A DNA stretch of 6,735 bases from NCBI GenBank assembly GCA_011334435.1, contig DTPJ01000408.1, positions 1-6,735 on the forward strand. Direction: 5' to 3'. Position numbers and translations under genes: made by a program. Origin of the DNA: Candidatus Poribacteria bacterium. GTDB taxonomy: Bacteria; Poribacteria; DTPJ01. The notes beneath the pieces are model-generated. The model had not been told where the DNA came from and did not search any database. It was given only the letters and a program-made list of their open reading frames with translations. Below are positions 1 to 6,543 of this stretch, one piece after another; position 1 is the first letter of the stretch; each line of letters begins with the position of its first letter.

Positions 1-1526
1 CAATAGAGTTGATGTTTCTCACAATAATTGCCTTATGGTTTGGTGAAGATCATGGTCTTACAACGCCCGGAAGAATGGATCAGACGTTAAGACCGTTTTA
101 TGAAGCGGACATTAACGCTGGTCGCATAACTTGGGAAAAAGCATTTGAATTGATATGCTGTCTTTATATACAGCTAAACATGATCTTAGGACCTGGATCA
201 GCGGAATCTGTGATCGTAGGTGGTCGCGATAGTGATGGGAATGATGTAACTAATGATCTGACTTATCTATGCCTTTCAGCAAGAATGGCAACTAAACTTG
301 TCTATCCAACAGTAGGGCTTGCATGGCACGAAGGAACACCATCTGAATTGACTGACTTTGCCTGCAAAATGATCAGCACTGGTATTGGCGATCCCGCATT
401 CTTCAATGACGAGCTTATCGCAGAAGGACTTAGAGACCACGGAGTATCACATAAAGACTCATATAATTATATGAATTCAACATGCGTTGAGATTAAAGTC
501 TGCGGTGCATCTAATATGTGGGTGACAGCCCCTTATTTCAATTGTCCTAACGCCTTGCTTGAAGTTATGGATATGATCGCAGATGGCAGATTGAAAGAGC
601 CTTCTAATTTCAATGAATTGAACAGTTATGTTAAAGATCGCATTGCAGAGACCGTCAGAGGTGCAGCACAAAATCTTGATAAAGTATGGCATCAGCGAGA
701 AAAAACAGGTTGTTTCCCATTGGCAAGCTGTCTGATCAATGATTGTCTTGAACGCGGACTTGACTTTGACCGTGGCGGAGCGAGATATAATTGGGTGGAA
801 AATTCATTCGTCGGTTTAGCTAATCTTGTTGATAGCCTTATTGCCATAGATGAACTTATATATAAAACGAAGGAGTTGACTATCTTACAATTAAGGGAGA
901 TACTTAAAGCAAACTATGAAGGCTATGAGGATTTGCGTCAACGTATCCGCAACCGTTTCCCCGCTTATGGCAATGACAAAGATGAGATTGACTCGCTTGC
1001 GGTTGAATGGGCACATTTTCTTGAAGAAACTACGGAATCAAATATAGTCGGATTGCATAAATATGTCCCTGGATTCTTCTGTTGGATCATGCACGAAATA
1101 TTCGGATCGGGAACAGGGGCAACACCTGACGGAAGAAAAGCTGGTTTTCCGTTAGCTGATGGGGCTGGTGCTTCTCAAGGTCGTGAAAAATCAGGACCTA
1201 CCGCATCAATACTATCAACTACAAAGTGGAATCATAAAAAAGTGATCGGCGGGCTTGTGCAAAATATTAGATTTTCAAAAAATGCCCTAAAAACAGAACA
1301 AGACTTGCTCGCACTTAGAAACCTTATTGAAACATATATGCGAAGAGGCGGATTTGAGATTCAGATAAATGTTTTGAACTCTGATGTCCTCAAAGATGCT
1401 CAATTACATCCTGAAAACTATCCTGATTTGCTTGTCCGTGTGGCTGGTTATTCTGATTATTTTATCCATCTGAACCCTAATATGCAAGCAGAGGTAATCG
1501 CAAGAACCGAACATGAAAGCTTGTAG
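1..1526 (+). CDS. Glycyl-radical enzyme (pyruvate formate-lyase family), 5'-truncated by window edge
   Basis: The frame is open to the left edge (first whole codon at 3). The TTG at 9 and ATG at 12 are internal, because family members run to roughly 800 residues and about 300 are missing. Counting the codon at 9 as residue 1, TPGRMDQ (19-25) and ATPDGRKAG (371-379) are typical PFL-like barrel motifs. The thiyl cysteine is C159 (codon 483-485), in the context STCVEIKVCG. The C-terminal glycyl-radical loop is RVAGYSDYF, with radical glycine G480 (codon 1446-1448), followed by the usual IARTEHESL end. The C-x-E arrangement (C159, E161) resembles dehydratase/lyase members (glycerol dehydratase, choline TMA-lyase) rather than true PFL, which has two adjacent cysteines. 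As a family these enzymes cut C-C, C-O, C-N or C-S bonds and need a radical-SAM activase; none is visible here. The substrate cannot be assigned. Family very sure; subfamily not. Confidence 0.93.
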   Translation, partial: IELMFLTIIALWFGEDHGLTTPGRMDQTLRPFYEADINAGRITWEKAFELICCLYIQLNMILGPGSAESVIVGGRDSDGNDVTNDLTYLCLSARMATKLVYPTVGLAWHEGTPSELTDFACKMISTGIGDPAFFNDELIAEGLRDHGVSHKDSYNYMNSTCVEIKVCGASNMWVTAPYFNCPNALLEVMDMIADGRLKEPSNFNELNSYVKDRIAETVRGAAQNLDKVWHQREKTGCFPLASCLINDCLERGLDFDRGGARYNWVENSFVGLANLVDSLIAIDELIYKTKELTILQLREILKANYEGYEDLRQRIRNRFPAYGNDKDEIDSLAVEWAHFLEETTESNIVGLHKYVPGFFCWIMHEIFGSGTGATPDGRKAGFPLADGAGASQGREKSGPTASILSTTKWNHKKVIGGLVQNIRFSKNALKTEQDLLALRNLIETYMRRGGFEIQINVLNSDVLKDAQLHPENYPDLLVRVAGYSDYFIHLNPNMQAEVIARTEHESL

Positions 1527-1550
1527 AAGAACCAAAAATCATCAAGAGGG

Positions 1551-1585
1551 TTATCAAAAATGCGAAAATGTGATAAAATTATAAT
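1551..1585 (+). promoter_or_regulatory. Possible rpoZ promoter: -10 box with an upstream dyad
   Basis: A perfect TATAAT lies at 1580-1585, 76 bases before the rpoZ start, in an AT-rich gap. No acceptable -35 is found at 16-18 bases upstream. Instead an inverted repeat TTATCA (1551-1556) / TGATAA (1571-1576), 14 bases apart, covers the place where the -35 would be. That could mean activator dependence, or the match could be chance in AT-rich DNA. Weak call. Confidence 0.27.
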
Positions 1586-1661
1586 GTATTATTTATAGAA
1601 AAATAAGTTTTAACTGGCTATAAATATTACCAAATAAGAGCAATTAAGGAGGGTTGACAAA

Positions 1662-2102
1662 ATGAAAACTGATCTTGAATTAATAAATGATGTCCTTGAA
1701 AAAATGCCTAACAAATATGAAGCTGTGGTCGTCGCTGCAAAAAGGGCAAGAGAATTAAATACAGGTTCCAGACCATTGATTAAGTCAGATGCTGCTAAAC
1801 CAACAACGATCGCTTTGCAAGAGATCGCTGAAGGTGCTATCGTATCCGGACCTGCAAAACGACGCGAATTGATCATTGGAGAAGTGGAAAAACACGAGCT
1901 TTTGCCATCTACGGAATTAGCATTAGAGGGTTTGGACGTTGAAACCGAAGAAATGATAACAGATGAAACTCCGCTAATTCAGGATGTAAATGAAGATATA
2001 GAAGATGATTTTGATGATGATGATATTAGTTTTGATCATATAGATATAGACGACTCTTTTGAAGACATATTGGAAGATGATTTTGACGATGAAGAGGAAT
2101 AA
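1662..2102 (+). CDS. rpoZ: DNA-directed RNA polymerase subunit omega with long acidic C-terminal tail
   Basis: Omega is the small RNA polymerase subunit that helps fold and hold beta-prime in the core enzyme. The omega fold occupies about residues 1-62: KYEAVVVAAKRARELN (18-33) matches the conserved helix with its A-K-R-A-R core, and KPTTIALQEIAEG (46-58) matches the second conserved block. Coupling to coaBC downstream supports the call. The start is clear: AAGGAGGG at 1646-1653 lies 8 bases upstream of the ATG. At 146 residues it is much longer than the usual 70-100. The extra part is a linker (about 63-107) and a strongly acidic tail (108-146) with 24 Asp/Glu in 39 residues, no Lys or Arg, and EDDFDD present twice. 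The tail resembles in composition the acidic tail of the Firmicutes delta subunit, but I see no delta-type domain. Its function is unknown. Confidence 0.9.
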   Translation: MKTDLELINDVLEKMPNKYEAVVVAAKRARELNTGSRPLIKSDAAKPTTIALQEIAEGAIVSGPAKRRELIIGEVEKHELLPSTELALEGLDVETEEMITDETPLIQDVNEDIEDDFDDDDISFDHIDIDDSFEDILEDDFDDEEE

Positions 2103-2110
2103 TATAAAAC

Positions 2111-3298
2111 ATGCTTAACGGCAAAAATGTGCTTCTCGGGGTAACTGGTGGAATTTCTGCATACAAAGCAGTTGAGATAGCAAGCAGATTGGTTAAATTG
2201 GGTGCTAACGTCAATGTTATAATGACCAAAAATGCCACAAAATTAGTTCAACCACTCACATTTCGGTATATATCAAGGAATCCAGTTGCAATTGATATGT
2301 TTGCAGAGCCAGAAAGCTGGAAACCAGAGCATATTTCCCTTGCAGATAAAGCTGATATTTTAATCATTGCCCCAGCAACTGCAAATATAATAGCTAAACT
2401 CGCACACGGTATAGCAGATGATATGCTTTCTACAACCGCATTAGCAGTCCGATGTCCTATATTGATTGCCCCAGCTATGAATTGCAATATGTTAGATAAT
2501 GCCATCGTTCAGGAGAATATAAAGATACTGAAAGATCATAAAGTTGAGTTTGTAGAGTCCGAATATGGGATGTTGGCATGTGGTTATGAAGGAAAAGGTA
2601 GGCTTGCTGATCCAGAAAAAATAGTCCAAAAGATTGTGAACATTTTAACCATAAAACGTGATCTTGAAGGCAAGACTATTTTAGTCACCGCAGGACCAAC
2701 CCGTGAAGCGTTAGACCCTGTCAGATTTATAAGCAATCGGTCAAGTGGAAAAATGGGCTATGCAATAGCTGAAGTTGCCTTAAAGCGAGGGGCTAATGTT
2801 ATACTAATTACAGGACCAACTAACATAACTCCTCCTGATAAAGCGAAAGTGATCAACGTAGAAAGTGCCTTGCAGATGTATGACGCTGTAATGTCTAACG
2901 CATTACAAGCAGATATTATAATTATGTCAGCGGCGGTTTCTGACTATCGTCCAAAGGAATTTAGCCAGCAAAAGATCAAAAGAGATAAAGGAGAAATAAC
3001 CCTGGTCCTTGAAGAAAATCCTGACATTCTTGCAGAATTAGGCAAAAATAAAAGGGGCGGACAGATAATTGTAGGATTTTCTATGGAAACAGAAAATCTT
3101 TTGGAAAATTCCATCAAAAAATTGAAGAAAAAGAATGCAGATTTTATAGTCGCCAATGATCTATCAAAAGAGGGTGCAGGATTTGGAACAGATACAAACA
3201 TTGTCACAATCATTTCTGCTGATGGTGAAGTAAAGGAATTACCTTTAATGTCAAAACACGATGTAGCAAATGCTATATTTGATTTTATTATTAAATAG
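2111..3298 (+). CDS. coaBC: Bifunctional phosphopantothenoylcysteine decarboxylase / phosphopantothenate-cysteine ligase
   Basis: This cytoplasmic enzyme carries out two consecutive steps of coenzyme A synthesis: CTP-dependent joining of 4'-phosphopantothenate to cysteine (CoaB), then FMN-dependent decarboxylation to 4'-phosphopantetheine (CoaC). The N-terminal CoaC half (about 1-180) has the flavoprotein start LGVTGGISAYKA (9-20), the catalytic His H74 in EHISLA, the PAMNCNM motif (121-127) and the active-site Cys C157 in ACGYEGKGRLA. The C-terminal CoaB half (about 187-395) has TAGPTREALDPVRFISNRSSG (from 193; N209 aligns with E. coli N210), AAVSDYRP (274-281) and the lysine motif KIKR (288-291). 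All key residues are present and the 395-residue length is normal. It begins 8 bases after the rpoZ stop. Its weak GAGGA site (2094-2098) lies inside rpoZ, so translational coupling is likely. Confidence 0.96.
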   Translation: MLNGKNVLLGVTGGISAYKAVEIASRLVKLGANVNVIMTKNATKLVQPLTFRYISRNPVAIDMFAEPESWKPEHISLADKADILIIAPATANIIAKLAHGIADDMLSTTALAVRCPILIAPAMNCNMLDNAIVQENIKILKDHKVEFVESEYGMLACGYEGKGRLADPEKIVQKIVNILTIKRDLEGKTILVTAGPTREALDPVRFISNRSSGKMGYAIAEVALKRGANVILITGPTNITPPDKAKVINVESALQMYDAVMSNALQADIIIMSAAVSDYRPKEFSQQKIKRDKGEITLVLEENPDILAELGKNKRGGQIIVGFSMETENLLENSIKKLKKKNADFIVANDLSKEGAGFGTDTNIVTIISADGEVKELPLMSKHDVANAIFDFIIK

Positions 3299-3349
3299 GT
3301 TGTTTTTAATGCATATTGTGTTCATTAGTTTTTCATCAGGAGCGATAAA

Positions 3350-4225
3350 ATGTTTAAATTAGCTGTTATAAGTGACGAGATATCTCAGGATTTCCAGACC
3401 GTAGTCAATGTCGCATCAGAATATAAGTTAGATGGAGTTGAAATACGCTCTGTCTGGGACAAACCACCACAAGGTTTGGCTGACGATGATATGAAAAAGA
3501 TGAAAGATATTCTTGACAAAGCTGGAATTGTTGTTGCTGGGATCGCTTCTCCATTTTATAAATGCAATATTGACGACGATCAAGAAAGGCTCAATCATAT
3601 TGAGATATTGAAAAAATGTATAAAAATGGCTCATTTTTTTGGCGTTAAAATTGTAAGAGGCTTTACATTCTGGAACACTGGTCAAACAGAGGCATATTGG
3701 GGAAAAATTTTGGAATACTATCGCGAACCCGTCAAAATTGCTGAATCCGAAGGCATAATAATTGGCGTTGAAAACGAAGCTTCAACATCCGTATCAACAG
3801 CTAAACTTTTGGAGAAATTCATCAATGATGTTGGTTCTACTAATGTTAGGGCGATATGGGACCCCGCTAATGAAGTTTATGCTGATGGTGGAGAAAAGCC
3901 TTTTCCTAATGCCTATAACCGAGTAAAGCCCTATATGATTCATTGTCATGCCAAAGATGCAGCAGAAAATGAAGAGGGAAAAATGGAATCCGTCCCAGTC
4001 GGCACTGGTGTTATAGATTGGAAGGGACAAATTAAGGAATTGCTTGATTATAACTATAAAGGTTATCTCTCTTTGGAAACACACTGGAGACCGAAAAAAG
4101 CTTTGTCAGAAGACCTTCTTAACCGTCCGGGCGGGTCTGCTTTTTCTGAAGCAGGCGAAGAAGCCAGTAGAATCTGTTTAGACAATATCTTTCAGATATT
4201 AAAAGATTTAGGGGAAATGGAATAA
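3350..4225 (+). CDS. Sugar phosphate isomerase/epimerase-like TIM-barrel protein
   Basis: This belongs to the xylose isomerase-like TIM-barrel superfamily (AP_endonuc_2 / IolE-IolI-hydroxypyruvate isomerase type), soluble enzymes that usually isomerise, epimerise or dehydrate sugars and inositol derivatives using a divalent metal. The first strand reads LAVISDEIS (4-12) and the second GVEIR (29-33). The expected four metal ligands can be assigned: E141 in GVENEAS, D171 in IWDPANE, H200 in HCHAKD, and E243 in SLETHW. The 291-residue length is normal and there is no signal peptide. The start is set by AGGAG (3338-3342), 7 bases from the ATG. It follows coaBC by 51 bases with no clear terminator, so read-through is possible. 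The next gene makes inositol phosphate, so an inosose or inositol-related role is conceivable, but the superfamily is too broad to name a substrate. Confidence 0.85.
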   Translation: MFKLAVISDEISQDFQTVVNVASEYKLDGVEIRSVWDKPPQGLADDDMKKMKDILDKAGIVVAGIASPFYKCNIDDDQERLNHIEILKKCIKMAHFFGVKIVRGFTFWNTGQTEAYWGKILEYYREPVKIAESEGIIIGVENEASTSVSTAKLLEKFINDVGSTNVRAIWDPANEVYADGGEKPFPNAYNRVKPYMIHCHAKDAAENEEGKMESVPVGTGVIDWKGQIKELLDYNYKGYLSLETHWRPKKALSEDLLNRPGGSAFSEAGEEASRICLDNIFQILKDLGEME

Positions 4226-4229
4226 TATC

Positions 4230-4258
4230 TTGACAGAGTATATTAGCTGTTATATACT
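4230..4258 (+). promoter_or_regulatory. Sigma70-type promoter of the inositol-phosphate synthase gene
   Basis: A perfect -35 TTGACA (4230-4235) is followed, after exactly 17 bases, by TATACT (4253-4258, five of six matches to TATAAT). Transcription would start near 4265 and give a leader of about 60 bases before the ATG at 4325. The promoter begins 4 bases after the stop codon of the upstream TIM-barrel gene, so the synthase can be expressed independently of it. Confidence 0.68.
4237..4258. promoter_or_regulatory. Inverted repeat inside the synthase promoter (candidate operator)
   Basis: AGTATAT (4237-4243) and ATATACT (4252-4258) form a perfect 7-base inverted repeat with an 8-base centre. 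It fills the spacer and covers the -10 box. A second pair, TGGAAT (4218-4223) / ATTCCA (4259-4264), flanks it. A repressor bound here would block RNA polymerase. No regulator gene is in the window, and AT-rich dyads also arise by chance. Confidence 0.35.
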
Positions 4259-4324
4259 ATTCCAGAGTTTATGTTTTTGGGTTTAATCTAAGTTTATCAA
4301 ATTCTTAGGGAAGGATTTGTAAGG

Positions 4325-5395
4325 ATGGGAAAAATAAGAGTTGCAATTGCAGGGGTCGGAAATTGTGCTTCTGCGTTAGTTCAAGGTGTTGAATATTATA
4401 AGAATGCTAAGGAAACAGAATCTGTTCCGGGATTAATGCACGTAAATCTTGGTGGATACCATATCAGAGACATTGAATTTGTTGCTGCCTTTGATGTAGA
4501 TGAAAATAAAGTCGGCAAAGACTTTGGAGAAGCCCTATTAACTCCACCAAATAATACTATCCAATTTGCCAAAATACCGCGTATGAACTTTGAGGTTCAA
4601 AGAGGACCTACGAAAGACGGGCTTGGAAAATATTATAGAGAAACTATAAACGAATCAAAAGAAAAACCTGTTGACGTTGCCAAAGTGCTTCAAGAACGAG
4701 AAGTTGACGTCTTGATTAACTATCTCCCTGTCGGAAGCGAAGAGGCGGTTAAATGGTATGCTGAGCAAGCTCTGAAAGCCAAATGTGCAATGGTAAATTG
4801 CATACCTGTATTTATCGCAAAAACGAAAGAATGGCAGGAAAAATTCCAAAAAGCTGGCGTTCCTATAATTGGCGATGACATAAAGTCACAAGTTGGCGCA
4901 ACGATAGTTCACCGTGTCTTAACAAGGCTATTTAGAGATAGGGGAGTAAGATTAGTTGATACTGCCCAATTGAACGTCGGTGGAAATATGGATTTCAAAA
5001 ATATGCTCCAAGAAGAGAGGCTTTCATCTAAAAGAATTTCTAAGACCGATGCGGTTGTATCTCAATTGGATTATGACATAGGTGCAGAACATGTTCATAT
5101 CGGACCAAGTGACTATGTTCCATGGTTGACCGATAGAAAATGGTGCTATATCAGTATGAGAGCAACTGCTTTTGGCGATGTCCCATTAAACCTTGACCTT
5201 AAACTTGAGGTATGGGATTCTCCGAACTCAGCAGGTATAGTTATTGATGCCCTGAGATGCTGTAAACTTGCCCTTGATAGAGGCATATCAGGTGCGTTAA
5301 TAGCTCCATCTGCATATTTTATGAAGTCTCCGCCTGTCCAATATTCAGATTCTGAGGCACGCGATCTGGTTGAGGCTTTCATCGCTGGAAGATAA
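4325..5395 (+). CDS. ino1: Inositol-3-phosphate synthase (short, mycobacterial/archaeal-like type)
   Basis: This enzyme converts D-glucose 6-phosphate to 1L-myo-inositol 1-phosphate with tightly bound NAD, the committed step to inositol lipids and inositol-based solutes. The 356-residue length matches the short prokaryotic type (about 360), not the roughly 500-residue eukaryotic type, and the sequence resembles mycobacterial Ino1 along its whole length. Landmarks are the NAD-binding AIAGVGNCASALVQG (7-21), VPGLMHV (34-40), FVAAFDVD (52-59), NYLPVGSEEA (132-141), GDDIKSQVGAT with the conserved active-site-region Lys K187 (183-193), LNVGGNMDF (216-224), DRKW (270-273), LEVWDSPNSAG (294-304) and MKSPP (333-337). 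No key motif is missing. The start follows AGGGAAGGA (4307-4315) at 9 bases. It has its own promoter just upstream. No inositol monophosphatase or phosphatidylinositol synthase gene is visible, so the fate of the product is open. Confidence 0.95.
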   Translation: MGKIRVAIAGVGNCASALVQGVEYYKNAKETESVPGLMHVNLGGYHIRDIEFVAAFDVDENKVGKDFGEALLTPPNNTIQFAKIPRMNFEVQRGPTKDGLGKYYRETINESKEKPVDVAKVLQEREVDVLINYLPVGSEEAVKWYAEQALKAKCAMVNCIPVFIAKTKEWQEKFQKAGVPIIGDDIKSQVGATIVHRVLTRLFRDRGVRLVDTAQLNVGGNMDFKNMLQEERLSSKRISKTDAVVSQLDYDIGAEHVHIGPSDYVPWLTDRKWCYISMRATAFGDVPLNLDLKLEVWDSPNSAGIVIDALRCCKLALDRGISGALIAPSAYFMKSPPVQYSDSEARDLVEAFIAGR

Positions 5396-5400
5396 CGTTA

Positions 5401-5497
5401 ATCATAGTTTATGAAAATATGGATTCCTGTTTCTCTATTCTCACACCGACAACTAAATTATCATAGTTCCTGCTAATGGAAAATATGACAGGAATCC
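5401..5497. repeat. Intergenic repeat structure: direct repeats plus a 10-base inverted repeat
   Basis: GGATTCCTGT (5421-5430) and ACAGGAATCC (5488-5497) are perfect reverse complements 57 bases apart. Each arm is directly preceded by GAAAATATG (5413-5421 and 5479-5487), and further upstream each has ATCATAGTT (5401-5409 and 5460-5468). The right arm can also pair with TTCCTG (5467-5472) to form a smaller, tighter hairpin. No T tract follows, so it does not look like a simple terminator. It may be a decayed REP- or MITE-like element, or an RNA structure at the 3' end of the ino1 message. Confidence 0.45.
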
Positions 5498-5649
5498 AAC
5501 TTCTATATCAAACTTGATCGGTCAATCCTCCATATCTATAAAACTATCAAACAATCTCTAAATAGCTAAATCTCCCCCAGTTTTCTTCTCTTGAAAACAC
5601 GCGTAATTTAAGGTAAAAAAGGATAAAATCATAATTAATCTAAAAATCG

Positions 5650-5678
5650 TTGATTATTTGTCCATTAAGATATATAAT
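5650..5678 (+). promoter_or_regulatory. Sigma70-type promoter of the hydrolase gene
   Basis: TTGATT (5650-5655, four of six consensus bases) is followed after 17 bases by a perfect TATAAT (5673-5678). Transcription would start near 5685 and give a leader of about 55 bases. The leader contains an AT-only-loop inverted repeat GTAAAAA (5704-5710) / TTTTTAC (5719-5725), ending 5 bases before the AGGAGA ribosome site (5731-5736). Confidence 0.55.
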
Positions 5679-5740
5679 CATACCTGTATTACTTTGTGTC
5701 TAAGTAAAAATCTTAAACTTTTTACAAAAAAGGAGACAAA

Positions 5741-6490
5741 ATGAATGCTATGACCGCTTTATTCTCTGTGACAATATCATTATGCTTTTTGACTGCCTCT
5801 TATTCTGCGGAATCAACAGGTTCTCCATCAAAAAAACAACAGGAATTGAAGTTTGAAAAGCGGATTATGAAGACTGTTAAGCTAAACTATCTCTTATATT
5901 TGCCGAAAGATTATAATAACTCAAAAAAGAAATTCCCATTAATACTATTCCTTCATGGAGCAGGAGAAAGAGGAGATGATCTTAGTAAAGTAAAAATTCA
6001 TGGCATCCCAAAGATTGTTGAGCAAAAGGACGATTTCCCATTTATCGCGGTTTCGCCTCAATGTCCAGCGGATTCGTGGTGGCCAGCTGAAATTGATGCT
6101 TTAAATGCCCTACTTGATGATATTATAAAAAAATATAGAGTTGACAAGAACAGGATATATCTAACAGGTCTCAGTATGGGTGGCTATGGGACATGGTCAC
6201 TTGCAATAGCACATCCAGAGAAGTTTGCAGCGATAGTTCCTATATGTGGAGGTGGCGATCCTGATAAGGTATCTGCTATCAAAGATATTCCAGTATGGGT
6301 TTTTCACGGTGCAAAAGACAGCCTCGTTAAATTAGAGCAGTCTGAAAAGATGGTCAATGCTTTGAAGCAAATCGGCGGAAACGTTAAATTTACCGTCTAT
6401 CCCGATGCTGACCATGACTCTTGGACTGCAACTTATGACAACCCTGAGCTATACGAATGGCTGTTACAACAATCAAAAAGCAAAAAATGA
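5741..6490 (+). CDS. Alpha/beta-hydrolase (prolyl oligopeptidase / dienelactone hydrolase-like esterase), probably exported
   Basis: This is a serine hydrolase of the alpha/beta fold, most likely an esterase acting on acylated or polymeric substrates outside the cytoplasm. Residues about 5-23 are hydrophobic and look like a signal peptide, with cleavage likely around SYSA-EST (20-26). The n-region has no Lys or Arg, which is unusual and lowers confidence in export. In the mature part, LILFLHGAGERGDD (67-80) is the oxyanion-hole region. The triad can be placed as S145 in the nucleophile elbow GLSMGG, D193 in FHGAKDSLV, and H225 in PDADHDSW. The closing block TYDNPELYEWLLQQ (231-244) is common in secreted members of this group. 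The 249-residue length is that of a single-domain enzyme. M1 is preferred over M4 because AGGAGA lies 4 bases before M1. The substrate is unknown; the neighbour suggests carbohydrate esters. Confidence 0.85.
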   Translation: MNAMTALFSVTISLCFLTASYSAESTGSPSKKQQELKFEKRIMKTVKLNYLLYLPKDYNNSKKKFPLILFLHGAGERGDDLSKVKIHGIPKIVEQKDDFPFIAVSPQCPADSWWPAEIDALNALLDDIIKKYRVDKNRIYLTGLSMGGYGTWSLAIAHPEKFAAIVPICGGGDPDKVSAIKDIPVWVFHGAKDSLVKLEQSEKMVNALKQIGGNVKFTVYPDADHDSWTATYDNPELYEWLLQQSKSKK

Positions 6491-6526
6491 TAGTTCATAA
6501 ATAGTTCATAATATTATAGTTCATAA
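6490..6526. repeat. Three direct copies of ATAGTTCATAA
   Basis: The exact 11-base unit occurs at 6490-6500, 6501-6511 and 6516-6526. The first two copies are tandem and the third follows a 4-base spacer. A 10-base palindrome ATAATATTAT (6508-6517) spans the junction of copies 2 and 3. The array starts at the last base of the hydrolase stop codon and ends 5 bases before the ribosome site of the next gene. It could be a protein-binding array or a slippage expansion. Confidence 0.8.
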
Positions 6527-6543
6527 CATTTAGGAGGACCATA

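Larger units (their letters stand above)
5396..5740. other. 345-base non-coding gap between ino1 and the hydrolase gene
   Basis: No plausible gene was found on either strand. The left part (5401-5497) has short repeats and a 10-base inverted repeat. The middle (about 5498-5640) is AT-rich with a pyrimidine-rich run at about 5571-5591 and a small GTTTTC/GAAAAC hairpin (5580-5585 / 5593-5598) with no T tract. The right part holds the hydrolase promoter and leader. No convincing Rho-independent terminator for ino1 was seen. No tRNA or recognisable riboswitch was seen. Confidence 0.6.

Noticed and set aside
9..14. TTG at 9 or ATG at 12 as the real start of the glycyl-radical enzyme
   Set aside because: The frame is open to the window edge, no ribosome site can be seen, and the family needs about 300 more N-terminal residues.
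1610..1876. Minus-strand open frame of 88 codons over the start of rpoZ
   Set aside because: It lies opposite a well-supported omega gene, has no good ribosome site, and encodes nothing recognisable. The other minus-strand frames (for example opposite coaBC, the TIM-barrel gene and ino1) were rejected for the same reason.
3299..3349. Terminator or promoter between coaBC and the TIM-barrel gene
   Set aside because: Only scattered T runs are present, with no stem and no paired -35/-10 boxes at acceptable spacing.
5580..5598. GTTTTC/GAAAAC hairpin as a terminator after ino1
   Set aside because: The stem is only 6 base pairs, AT-rich, not followed by a T tract on the + strand, and 185 bases after the stop.
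5771..5787. Lipoprotein signal around C15 of the hydrolase
   Set aside because: The residue before the Cys is Leu, where a lipobox needs a small residue, so a standard signal peptide fits better.
6490..6526. CRISPR array
   Set aside because: The units are only 11 bases and tandem or nearly so, with no spacers of CRISPR size and no cas genes.
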